Origin: Meconema thalassinum
Taxonomy: Eukaryota > Arthropoda > Insecta > Orthoptera > Tettigoniidae
Direction of reading: 5' to 3'
Assembly: GCA_946902985.2 (NCBI GenBank)
Contig: OX336388.2
Span: 226,818,467-226,882,466, forward strand
Length of the DNA: 64,000 nucleotides
Made by a program: the position numbers and the translations under genes. Numbering within the stretch: position 1 is the stretch's first letter; every line of letters starts with the position of its first letter. Shown piece after piece: positions 34,479 through 44,202 of the stretch. Below the pieces are notes generated by a model. It was not told where the DNA came from. It worked only from the letters and a program-made list of their open reading frames with translations, and made no database searches.

Positions 34479-34556
34479 CACCTGCATTGACCGGGAATCG
34501 AATCCGGTCAGCCGTGGTGAGAGGCCAACAGCTTGACCGCTGTGCCACCACGCCCC
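34479..34556 (-). repeat. tRNA-like SINE fragment
   Basis: On the minus strand: gtggtggcacagcggtcaag and, 40 bases on, ggattcgattcccgg. These are box-A-like and box-B-like sequences. It abuts the right end of H copy 3. Not a functional tRNA: no acceptor pairing was found. Confidence 0.5.
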
Positions 34557-34711
34557 CACTCTTTGAACAGGAGGTGGTGTTATTCAAAGAGCAGATGAAG
34601 CTGCACAATCAACAATGGAAGTTGCACATGACAGAACTCCAATATGTCACCTGAAAATAAGGTAGAACAATATTTGGATCTTGTTTTCCAAAAGGATCTG
34701 TTACGAGAGAA

Positions 34712-34850
34712 ATACTTTTTCCAGAGATTCATCATCGAATTCAAAGTAAAATACTTGTTCCGAACTTTGTGCTTTCCCAATTCTTATCAGGACATGGAAA
34801 ATTCAAGTCATACTTCGAGTGATTTTATACCACTATTTTAAATGATTATA
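34712..34850. repeat. 139-bp direct repeat left of the mariner element
   Basis: Same length and about 8 differences by eye relative to 35671-35809 on the other side of the mariner-derived element; no indel was seen. Much longer than any mariner TSD, so it is a pre-existing tandem unit or a recombination product. Confidence 0.85.
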
Positions 34851-34852
34851 TA

Positions 34853-35669
34853 AGGTGCGTTCAAAAAGTAACGAGCCGGAGGCTGGAATGCGCAAACCGG
34901 TGACGACATCGGCTAATCGTGGCGTGTGTAACGAGGTGTGGTTCCGACCAGAGCGTGGAAGGTCACAGTCCGTCGCTAGAGGGCACGCGTGCACGTCACG
35001 TGACGATAAAAAGCGAGCAGCAGCATGCGTCAATCGCCAGTCACATTGCAAACCCTGACAGTCGTCAACCGAAGAGCAAAGAGGTGTTGTTCAGTTTCTG
35101 ACAGCGGAAGGTCAGCCGAATGTACGGCGAACACTGCATGTCCCTTGCAAGGATCAAGGCGTGGCACAAGACCTTCAGGGAAGGACGGGTGTCGTTAGCC
35201 GATGATGCCCGGTCTCGGGCACCCCCCTGTATTACCGATGACAACGTCCAGCTGGTTGATGCATTCATTACCCAAGACCACCGAGGGACAGTGAACGCCA
35301 TAGCCGCCGTGGTCGCTCCACGACAATGCACGATCTCATACGGCCAACACAGTCGTGGCACTCCTACAGAAATTCAAATGGGAGATTCTCGGCCACCCTC
35401 CATACAGTCCAGACCTCTCTCCCTGTGATTACGCCAAGTTTGGTCCCCTGAAAAGGGCTCTGCGGGGCCAACGATTCACCTCGGACGCCGACGTCCAGCT
35501 GTACGTGCGGAACTGGTTCACATCGCAGCCCAGGGAATTTATGAGACAGCCACTCACCGCCTCGTGTCACAGAGGGACAAGTGTCTCAACAGCTAGGGCC
35601 AATACTTCTAACATACAGGTAATGGTTTCTTTAATTATGCCTCCGGCTCGTTACTTTTTGAACGCACCT
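34853..35669 (+). mobile_element. Mariner-derived element, internally deleted, copy A
   Basis: The ends are inverted: aggtgcgttcaaaaagtaac at the left, its complement at the right (35639-35669). A TA precedes the left end. It encodes the N-terminal helix-turn-helix region of a mariner transposase (YGEHCMSLARIKAWHKTFRE, about 35121-35180) joined directly to the C-terminal catalytic part (ARPHT-type region, then HPPYSPDLSPCDYAKFGPLK, about 35393-35452). The segment carrying the first catalytic Asp is missing and there are frameshifts. The same junction occurs in copy B, so this is a non-autonomous subfamily. Confidence 0.85.
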
Positions 35670-35670
35670 C

Positions 35671-35809
35671 ATACTTTTTCCTGAGATTCATCATTGACTT
35701 CAAAGTAAAATACTTGTTCCGAACTTTGTGCTTTCTCAATTCTTATCAGGACATGGGAAATTCAAGTCATACTTCGAGAGATTTTATATCACTATCTTAA
35801 ATGATTATA
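35671..35809. repeat. 139-bp direct repeat right of the mariner element
   Basis: Partner of 34712-34850. Both contain acttgttccgaactttgtgc and end aaatgattata. Confidence 0.85.
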
Positions 35810-35888
35810 AGTACTTTCGTGGATCCTCTCAAACTGTAGGCCTACATCACCTGCTTTTGAAAGAGAAAGACATATTATTTTTAAAAAA

Positions 35889-36102
35889 ATGACAGTCAGT
35901 CTGAAAGACTAGACTTTATATCATAAAAAAGCAAGTGCAAACCAAGGTGAAAGGAGGTAGCTGGCTGGATGACGTCACGCTCACCGGAGCACGCGGGGAG
36001 AGGAGAAAGTTCAAGCAGTACTATGACGTCACACACCTCAGTGCATTCTCGGTACATTTCGTCCCGTCATCGTAATGTAACGCCAGACCCCAGCGAATTC
36101 GA
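35889..36102 (-). mobile_element. Family F fragment, copy 3, with internal deletion
   Basis: Starts at the F terminus (atgacagtcagtctgaaag), skips most of the interior, and continues with the complement of the F 5' region (tgtaacgccagaccccagcg), ending where a SINE-E tail begins. Contains two gacgtca palindrome motifs (near 35970 and 36024). Confidence 0.65.
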
Positions 36103-36438
36103 CATGAACAATGAAAATCCACAGCCTGCTTCCAGTCTCCGACCGGGTCAGGAATGGAATGAATGGAGCCCTCATCTAGCGGCGAGGATATGAACTGTGC
36201 CGGCTGCCGAGGCCTGACGCACTCCTCTGGGGCAATGATTAAATGAATTGCGGGTGAAATGAAATGATAGTGGAGAGTGTTGCTGGAATGAAATTTTGAC
36301 AGGGAAAACCGGAGTACCCGGAGTAAAACCTGTCTGCCTCCGCCTTGTCCAGCACAAATCTCACATGGAGTGACCGGGATTAGAACCACGGACCCAGCGG
36401 TGAGAGGCCGGCGAGCTGCCGCCTAAGCCACGGAGGCT
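36103..36438 (-). mobile_element. SINE-E, copy 2
   Basis: Near-identical layout to 16921-17256: 3' end aatgaaaatccacagcctgc at the left, tRNA-like head (ctaagccacggaggctc on the plus strand) at the right. No clear TSD was seen, possibly because the left flank is a truncated F element. Confidence 0.85.
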
Positions 36439-36724
36439 CTTATTGTTGTAATATAACTATTTTAATACATTTAATGACGAATACGGTGAATCTTCGAGTT
36501 TTCTTATTCATAGGTATCAACTTTAATGTATACGTCACTAGCAACCCACCCCGGCGTCGCTCGTGAACAGTTATGAGTGCAAGGTGATAGGCTACTTTGA
36601 ACAGAGGTCTTAAAAGATTTTCTAGTATTCGACATTAGTCGTTTTACCTCCAGCAGTGAACACAAAAGCAAGCTCGTCAACTGTCACCTCAGTAATTGAT
36701 TGGAGAATGTTGGAAGAGATGAAA

Positions 36725-37075
36725 ACGTAAAAATCACTTATAGTGGGCGATGTATTGAAGATAGATATATGCTCTCTCGGACTGTTTTCATGCTGAACAA
36801 TTCTTACACTCATATTATATGGATATTTTTAACGGTTTGCCCAGCGTAAGCTAAAAAAAAGCGCACGGACGCCAGTTTTTTTTTTCGACTTTTTCATTGA
36901 AATCGTTACTGCTTGACTTCCTTTGATCATAAATAAATTATTGTCGAGAGAAACCTTCCTCGAGATATCCTTTACAGAATGGTGAAAACCGCATCAAAAT
37001 CCATCCAGTGATTCTCGTGAATATCCGTGACATCCAAGAATCGGGAACTTTGTTTTATACTAAGTAGAGATTTCG
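36725..37075 (-). mobile_element. Family F internal fragment
   Basis: Complement of F copy 1 interior: actgtttt, cagcgtaagct, tatcctttacagaatggtga, catcaaaatccatccagtga. More diverged than other copies; both element ends are missing. Confidence 0.6.
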
Positions 37076-37585
37076 GACAATATATGAAAGTGATGAATTT
37101 CATTTCAATACAAACATAATTATAATGTTGCACGTTCTGAATGTGACTGTAATGGACAAAAAAGGTCAAAAAAGCCGTATCGTTTATAAAGATTTGTAAC
37201 AGTAGACATGTTAATATATGAATTCTTTTTTAAAACACATCAAAACCATACAGAAGTAGAGGTATCAAAGCGATTCTTGGAATACATTTCCGCATGACTT
37301 CATTACAAATTTTGCTGCTCTATACGTATTTCTGGCAGCCACATCCTGAGGCAGAAATTAGGAACACTCCTCTCTTGTTGAAGGACAGCTTCGTTAGAAA
37401 CAGGAAATTCATTTTTATACATACCATCCACATTAACTGTTAATATCAACACAAGTTCATAATTTTATTTTTAAAAGACCTGATATTTAAAATCCCCTAC
37501 AAGGGAAATGGACTACTTTCCAACATTTGTCTATAAAATTCCCAGTTTAATCCATACTTAGCAGTGTAGCCGAGTGTGTTATGAT
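37076..37585. other. No feature recognised
   Basis: AT-rich, with no frame or repeat that could be assigned. Confidence 0.4.
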
Positions 37586-38357
37586 TAGGGCTCGGATTTT
37601 AGGTGCTAAAATTGGGATAATATTTATTTCTAATGTATTAAAATTACCTGAAGTATGTGGCAAAAAAGTAAAAATATTTAATTATAATTTAGGTTATTAA
37701 TGTGAATATAAACAATATGCAGCACTCACGAATGCAATTTATTCTATGTCTCACTGACTGCTGAAGCATTACAATACACAACGAGATACATCTTCAGGTT
37801 GTCCATCACAAATGACCGACGATCATCGCGAATCACTTCTTCTGAAGGCGCGAAACTCCGGCAATATGTCTCTTGCCCTTGAGGTGTTGTGTAACTGGAG
37901 ATCGCTGTTCAGCCTTGATTGCTTTCCCGCATGGTTGGCAGAACATAACGCCCCCATCAGAAGTAAAATTATCCTTAAATCTGCAACATACTGATGCAGA
38001 CGATAACTTGTAGTTGTTTTTACTTTAGGCATCGTAGAACTGTCTTACACTTCACAGTGCCAGAAATGAACTGCATGTGAGTGACACTGGTTCCAGGTAG
38101 CTGGGGGAGGGAGAAGGTCTGACAAGCCTATGGACAAGGAAATGCCTGGCTTCCACAGTGAGTGGCACGGGGCGACAATTTAAAAAATAACACAGTTGCA
38201 AGCAGACATACGCTCTGCTCACAGGTTGTTCCCCGTTGAAGTAACATAGAACAAAAATGAAATAAACTGACAGATCTAGCATACTGACTTTATAAAATGT
38301 AAATATGATGTCTTTTTATGTGCAGGAATTTATGTATTTACATAAAATCAGAGCCCT
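37586..38357 (-). mobile_element. hAT element, internally deleted, with transposase N-terminal zinc finger
   Basis: The ends are inverted: tagggctcggatttt (37586) and aaaatcagagccct (to 38357). The flanks gttatgat and tttgtgat agree at 5 of 8 positions, a decayed TSD. The minus strand (about 38032-37840) encodes MPKVKTTTSYRLHQYVAD and, after a one-base frameshift, VMFCQPCGKAI...QHLKGKRH. This is a C-x2-C / H-x4-H finger as at the N-terminus of CGGBP1-like hAT transposases. The catalytic region is absent. Confidence 0.65.
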
Positions 38358-39000
38358 GTTTGTGATACCCTCCACGACTGCAGTGAGGGATAGCAAGTTC
38401 AAAGATCTAAGGTTCGAATCCTAGCGATAACAGCGGTGAAATATCACCGGGGTTTTCCATAGTTACTCTCCGAAAATGCAATACATTATGGCAAGTAATT
38501 CGGTTTACTTCTTCAAAATTATTCAGGCCACATTCTGGGCCTGCTGGGGACCACACTCTTTCATCTTCTAAGTTATGATATTTGCCCAGTGCTGTTGAAT
38601 CTTTCCCTATGTATTTCTTTCCTTTCCTCCGGCCACTTTAGAGGTTTGGTCTGAAAACCCTGGACTTCCTTCAGAATATGATTTCATAGTTTGTCTGTCT
38701 TACAGACCTTATAGTTTAAGGTTTAATGTCCTTCTCAGTTTCAGTCATCCGGACCAATTCGTAGCGGTTAGCATTCTTGGATTCCCGGCACTACGAATAT
38801 ATTTAATTCTGGTCTGAGGGCTGGTACAGGGTAAACTCAGCCTCGTGAGGCAAAACTGAGAAGAAGTGGGTTGATTCTCATCTCAGCCATCTTGGAAGAG
38901 GTTTTACGTGGTTTCCCATTTGAGGGGCCGATAACCTAGATGTTAGGCCCTTCAAAACATGAATTATCATCATCATTTCCCACTTCTACTCCACATTTAA
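38358..39000. mobile_element. tRNA-like SINE remnants, including SINE-D with a nested 54-bp insertion
   Basis: About 38370-38470 has a box-B-like ggttcgaatcc and a ccggggttttcc phrase. About 38745-39000 is SINE-D: cggaccaattcgtagcggtt, gaggcaaaactgagaag, then ggtttcccattt. SINE-D is interrupted at 38921-38974 by a stem-loop retroelement 3' end and resumes with ttcccacttctactcc. Confidence 0.55.
38921..38974 (+). mobile_element. 54-bp stem-loop retroelement insertion
   Basis: Plus-strand 3' end: stem-loop gggGCCgataacctagatgt...ggccc, then ttcaaaacatgaattatca and a CATCAT tail, flanked by tttcccattt and tttcccactt (one mismatch). It shows that little more than the stem-loop and tail can be inserted on its own. 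Confidence 0.65.
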
Positions 39001-39207
39001 GTATAGGGCGCCAGGAAATGTTATCCGCAGTGGCTGCGAGAGGTTGCGTCATCAGTTTAGTTGGCAGCACAGTGTCCTTGATAGGGTGAAGGCCACATGT
39101 GTGGGCTGTGGGCTGTCGAAATCGTCAGCGTGTACAGTTAGATTATTGGAAGAGCGCAACAGCATGTTATGAATGGCTGTGGTGAGAATAAAGTTTACTG
39201 ATTATTT

Positions 39208-40501
39208 GTTACGTGTCGTCTTAAAACTCACGAGTCTTAAAACTCACGAGTCTCAAAATTCACGGATTTCAAGATGATGTTTAGTAAAAGTAGGTTCCAT
39301 CCGGTTTCTGTACCTGGACCAGTCTCAAAACTCACGAATCAAGCCACAGCCACCTATAAGGTTATAGGTCATGGCCAAGCCAGTTCATTGGGAAAAGGTC
39401 CATTGTTAGAGCCAGCCAGAACTGCTTGCCCTCTTGTAATTGGCACCTCTCTCATCAAGATGTTGTTGATTCTTTTAGGGGCTTTGCGACATCGTGGTCA
39501 TGTACTTGGGTGGGCATAGAATTTGTCAGATAACCTGCGTCACTGTGACGTCTATATATTACAAACGAAATCCCATTCTAAAACTGGGTGGACAAACATG
39601 GTTTGAAGGGCAGTGTGCTCTCCGGAATCTTGAGTTTTGAGACTATTATTATAATTAGGGCTCGGATCGGTATGCTCGATAAAATCTCCAGATATGCTCG
39701 AAAACCATGTGTTTTATGCTTGATAGATATGCTCGAAAAACCCATTAAATGCGGTTAAATATGCAGAATATGCTCGAAAAAAATACCGTAAAAACTATAG
39801 AAAGGAAAGTGAAACGAAAAAGACAATAACATACCTTTACATACGAGCTTTATTTTCTAATTGTGTGTATGATACACTGCGATATACTCGCATTCAAGTT
39901 TTTCAAGTATGTGTAAGAAAAGTTTTCTTATAAAAGTTACAGTTTAAAAGTTCATTTACAAAATGTTCAGAATTAGGCGAGTCAATGAAGTAGATCTGCA
40001 TTGGTCTGTACAACAAGAAATTTTTCTATGTTTTCAGTTTTGAATGATTTTCTTAAATCAGTCAATACAAGTTTCAATGACGAGAACGACCTCACTAAAG
40101 GTTAAAAAACCTCCGGTTCTATTATTCTCACCAGATAGGCTCTTCAATAATTATTTCTGTTTTCGAAACTTAAGGATGATCAGGGCCCGAATTCGGGGGG
40201 GGGGGATCAAAGGAAAACAAGCTATTTAGACGAAAACCACAAGAATATGCATTTATATGCTTCTATTCTGAAAACCGCGGTTTTATGCAATTATATGCAC
40301 GATAAATGTCATTTCTGTTGGGCCCAGAGAGGTGAAAATACCACCTAAAGGCTTCTTTCAATGTGTACTATTCACGGGGAAAAAATGCATATATGCTCGA
40401 ATCCGAGCCCTAATTATAATGTTCATTCAGCTTCTAGTTTATTGTCGTGAGTTTTGATACTATTTGTTACTATTTTTAGCTCGTGAGTTTTGAGACGTAA
40501 C
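39208..40501. mobile_element. TIR element with tcacgag repeats, hosting a hAT element
   Basis: Left end gttacgtg then copies of aaaactcacgagtct (39222-39265, with another at 39332-39347). The right end has the complement, tcgtgagttttgagacgtaac (to 40501), plus an inner cgtgagttttgatac. Both ends therefore carry repeated inverted motifs. A hAT element is nested at 39656-40412 and a SINE-A tail fragment (minus) near 39470-39550. No transposase of its own was seen. Confidence 0.5.
39656..40412. mobile_element. hAT non-autonomous element, perfect 8-bp TSD
   Basis: TIR tagggctcggat / atccgagcccta; TSD attataat at 39648-39655 and 40413-40420. 757 bp, sharing its TIR with the element at 37586-38357, which keeps a transposase zinc finger. 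The interior has many 'atatgctcga' words and a poly-G run at 40194-40205. Confidence 0.88.
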
Positions 40502-41515
40502 CGTTTGTTATGATACAAGCGACAACCGTGCTGCCAACGTAACTGGTGATGTAATCTCTCGCAGAAGCATGTAAGTACTTCGGAGAACATTCCCTGGCGT
40601 CCTGTACCTTCAATAGAATCGAACGGGACTCACAAACTTTTCCGTTAAAAAAAAGGTTTCTGGTTAACGAAACCATGGGCATGCTGAGAAAATAAAATAA
40701 AGGGTGTACATAACTTACTCGATTTCTGCTACGAATTAATACAGTACTGTATTACCTTAACTCTCGTGTTATTATGATCAGTTAAATTGCACAAATGTAA
40801 TTCTATCAAAATCGAACTTTATGTTCGACCCTCACTATTATGTGTCAGAAAACTGTATCATAATGATGGTCATTATAACACTGTTTTTCATTATCATACA
40901 GTTTCTCCAGCCCATCAGAGCTCGTTCATTGACCACTTAGTTAACGATACCTTCGCGCATGCGCTCAAAATCCAACATGTCGGACATAAACACAACATCG
41001 AACTATAATAAATTACCGACATGGAATACGCACCGTCCATATGTTCGCGTAAATAAACTGGCGAATATGAGACAAGAAATAGCACTGTACCTTAATATCA
41101 CCAACGCTAATTTCTACACAGCACATTGTCTTGAAACGACTCCGGTGACAATATTACTGAGGGGTGGCAGATGTAAACATATGGCCTGCATATGACATTG
41201 CAAGCACACAGAGCGCATGCGTCGGTCGTTCAAAGATCTTGAATGACAGAGATATCATACTCAGCGCTCGCTCTCCAATCACAAAATTCAAGTGGCTGAC
41301 TCTCAACAGATATTTATGAATATTTATGTTAAAACATATAATAAAGTTATAATTATCGTCGAACATAAACAGTCGTATGCAACTCGCCTATAATGGTAAT
41401 TATAAAACTCGCATACGCTCGTTTTATAAAAATACTCGTGTCTTAATTATAGCAATTATTGGCTCGTTGCATAATGTACTATTATGTATGACTTATATAG
41501 AAGCTGAATAATAAC
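40502..41515. other. No gene recognised (1.0 kb)
   Basis: Short frames only; no repeat match was seen elsewhere in the window. Confidence 0.4.
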
Positions 41516-41710
41516 TTGATTGGTTTTACGTCCCTTAAAACTACTGCGGCTTTTAGAGACGCCGAGATGCCGGAATGTTGCCCCGAAGGGGATCTTAAAC
41601 GTGCCAGTAAATCTACCGACATTTCCGCCTCGCATTAGCGCACCCTCAAATGCCAGCTGACTGCGTCAGGATTCGATCCTGCAACCTTGGGAACAGCAAG
41701 CGACTATATA
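41516..41710 (+). mobile_element. tRNA-like SINE, another family
   Basis: tgattggttttacgtccctt, gagacgccgagatgccgga, cgtgccagtaaatctaccga and a box-B-like ggattcgatcctgcaacc. A layout of this kind is common in orthopteroid insect sequences. No TSD was determined. Confidence 0.5.
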
Positions 41711-41794
41711 CAGGGTGTACCCGTGATGATGTTACAAACTTTCAGGGATGAAGGAGGAAAGCAAATGGACCCATTTGGGATAAGAACTCATAGT

Positions 41795-42300
41795 TGGCGG
41801 CTTCGGTGGCGTAATTGGTAGCATGCTGAGTTTCTATGCCCAAGATCGCGGGTTCAAACCCGGCCGAAGTCGTCGGATTTTTTAAGAGCGTTAAAAATCC
41901 CTCAGTATGCCATCTTTCGGAGGGGAAGTAAAGCCGGCGGTCCCATGTCATAATTTTATGGCATGTTAATTACATCTGTGTGAAGGCAAATTATATATAG
42001 GTTAAACATTCGACAAACGCTCTTAGATTTCGACGTTCGTCACTAGGAGCCGACTGCGGCGGCATCTGGTAATCACGTTCTGAACTACTAGTCGTTGACG
42101 GTGGCGTTTGGCGGCAAACGTGAGTACTACTTGAAAAATTCAATGTCTGCAGTCCTCACTTGAATTGAAAACAGGTAACACACACTAACACATCACAATT
42201 AACTCTGGTTATCAGACAGATTCTACACACACCCAAAGTACACGGGGCTACATGACCGCGTTGTCGCAGCCCCTAAACTGAGGAACCAACCAACCAACCA
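41795..42300 (+). mobile_element. SINE-A, full length
   Basis: 506 bp, flanked by aactcatagt (41785-41794) and aactcttagt (42301-42310). The head has ggtggcgtaattggtagc and gggttcaaacccgg; the tail is (ACCA)n. Confidence 0.88.
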
Positions 42301-42310
42301 AACTCTTAGT

Positions 42311-42893
42311 GCGGAAACGATCGAGTCAACAGTTATATAATCGCAGTTGTTTAACGTCCGTCCTCAATTCTAGTTCTTAACAGGTGGAATTTCGTCCCGC
42401 AAGCGTTCTTTAACGTTTCGGAAGCCAACGACATGGGATCTGCACGTGTTAACACCCGTAAACGCCACCAACGTGTGCAGGTAAACGCTATAATGGAACC
42501 GGGGAGTGAAAATCCGTCAAAATTACAAATTTATTTTATTGCCTTATCTTACACCCCAGATCTTCCTGAACACATGTATGTATTCTGCATCGTAATGGGT
42601 AACAGAGAAAATTTTCTACACAAATACTTTTCTGCCACATGCCCTTTTTATCGCTTTCATTCATCTGCTTTTACACAGCTTGTAGTGAGATATAGCTAGA
42701 CTCTACTTTATTTATTCAATGACTCCTGTCTTTTATGTAGGTATCCTTGGCGATAAACGAGTATAAGTGACAATTGAAGATCATTTGAGCGTTTTGTTTA
42801 CGTCTTAGATGTGGAGGTTGCTTGAAACAATGACTTAAGTTGAAGAAGTATTATTAATATTATTGTAATTGTAAACCTATGTAGACGCTGAAT
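42311..42893. other. No feature recognised; region upstream of the MULE-like frame
   Basis: An 88-codon frame at 42433-42699 has no recognised motif. It could hold the 5' end of the MULE-like element, but no terminal repeat was found. Confidence 0.35.
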
Positions 42894-43069
42894 ATGGGCA
42901 GAATAAGGAAGTTTAATAGCAAGAATGAGTTTAAAGGTAACAGATATACCACGAGTGTAATGAAATCTCCTACGGATAATAGTGAGGTTATCCAACCAGG
43001 TTTGTCACATCGGCCTACAAGTGCACCTTCTGCTAGCAAGAAGAAGCTGTCTTCTCCAGACCCTTATCG

Positions 43070-43959
43070 CAGTGGCGGATCCAGAAGTTCACCTCGGAGG
43101 GGGCACTCTAGGATTTCAGAGTAGCAACAGGAAATATGTAATAAAATTACTAAATTTTTATTTAATCTACACACACTACACATAACATCCAACCACCAGA
43201 TTTTATAATTCTACAAGAAATTCATTATATTAAAATGGATTATTGGTTTCAGTTTCAAGTCATTGTCATTATGTAAAATAAATAATTATTCTACAGAATA
43301 TGTACATTTCCACATTTTAATGCACATTACACAGTCTAATATGTATTAAAAACATTTGCAATCACAGTGACTATCTGAAGACAATATACAAGTCTACTAC
43401 ACAAATGTTACAAGATATGTACTGTATATAGTACCAACATTGTCTGTCACTGAGTCACTACTAGTCACATAAATATAAATACAAAAAACAATTGTATTGA
43501 ATACTGATTGGGATTCTATTTGGTGACTATCCTAGGCAAAATACATGCCTATTACAAAATAAAATCCAGGCGATTATTCGTTTACCCCTTTAGAGAAACG
43601 TTCTACAATTATTTCTACGTCAACATTTATATCACGGTGAACAAATAACAGACACAAGCCATTCAACCTTTCCTCTGTCATTCGCGTTCGAAGCCATGAT
43701 TTAACAAGTTGCAGGCTGCTAAAAGATCTCTCTACACTTGCACCACTGTCGATGTAGCGATTATATTAACAGTTTTGCCATTACATACTATATGATAACA
43801 AACATTGACCACATTCATGAATGCAGGCAATAGAGCCATGATTTTACTTGCAGTGCAGTTTGGAGAAACAATCATTTTATCAGCAATATCAATGTAGCAG
43901 ACAACTGGTTTTTCGGAGGGGGCACTTGCCCCTGGTGCCCCCCTCTGGATCCGCCACTG
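43070..43959 (-). mobile_element. hAT element (DUF4371/ZMYM1-like), partial transposase
   Basis: The ends cagtggcggatccaga (43070) and tctggatccgccactg (to 43959) are perfect inverted repeats. Flanking cccttat occurs on both sides, a 7-8-bp duplication. 890 bp, with a fragment of transposase on the minus strand. It interrupts the MULE-like frame. Confidence 0.85.
43574..43750 (-). pseudogene. hAT transposase C-terminal dimerisation domain fragment
   Basis: The minus strand encodes SGASVERSFSSLQLVKSWLR, TRMTEERLNGLCLLFVHRDI and IIVERFSKGVNE, then a stop at 43574-43576. The ERSFS...K...LR...M...RL pattern is the hAT C-terminal (hATC) domain of the ZMYM1/DUF4371 group. The catalytic DDE part is missing. 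Confidence 0.8.
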
Positions 43960-44202
43960 CCCTTATGTGTGTGAGAATATAAGTAACGGGGATAGGATTG
44001 TTGAAGCTAGGAGTTGGTTCTGAAATTAAGTGGAAATTCATGTCCACACTTATTCCTGCAATTTTACAGTTTAATATATTTCTATCGTACTATGAAATTA
44101 TAATATCGAAATATTTCCTTCTAAATTGGGAAAGTGTATGTTGCCTATTTTATCAAAAGAATGTGCTGAATGTCACCTCCATGGAATGTTCGAACCCTTG
44201 TT

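Larger units (their letters stand above)
42894..44000 (+). pseudogene. MULE-like transposase N-terminus, split by a hAT element
   Basis: MGRIRKFNSKNEFKGNRYTT begins at 42894 and runs through a Ser/Lys-rich stretch (SAPSASKKKLSSPDP) to 43069. A hAT element occupies 43070-43959. Across it the frame continues (VCENISNGDRIVEARSW) to a stop near 44000. The basic start followed by a 'GDRIV' word fits the N-terminus of Mutator-like transposases of arthropods, and the C-terminus of such a protein lies at 51067-51740 on the same strand. That both belong to one original gene is inference. The assignment of this N-terminal part alone is tentative. Confidence 0.45.

Noticed and set aside
34479..34556. 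Functional tRNA gene
   Set aside because: Box-A- and box-B-like sequences only; no acceptor-stem pairing, and it abuts a repeat. Treated as a SINE fragment.
35120..35428. Host SETMAR-like gene
   Set aside because: Lies within mariner TIRs, lacks the first catalytic region, and has the same internal junction as the copy at 53.6-54.5 kb.
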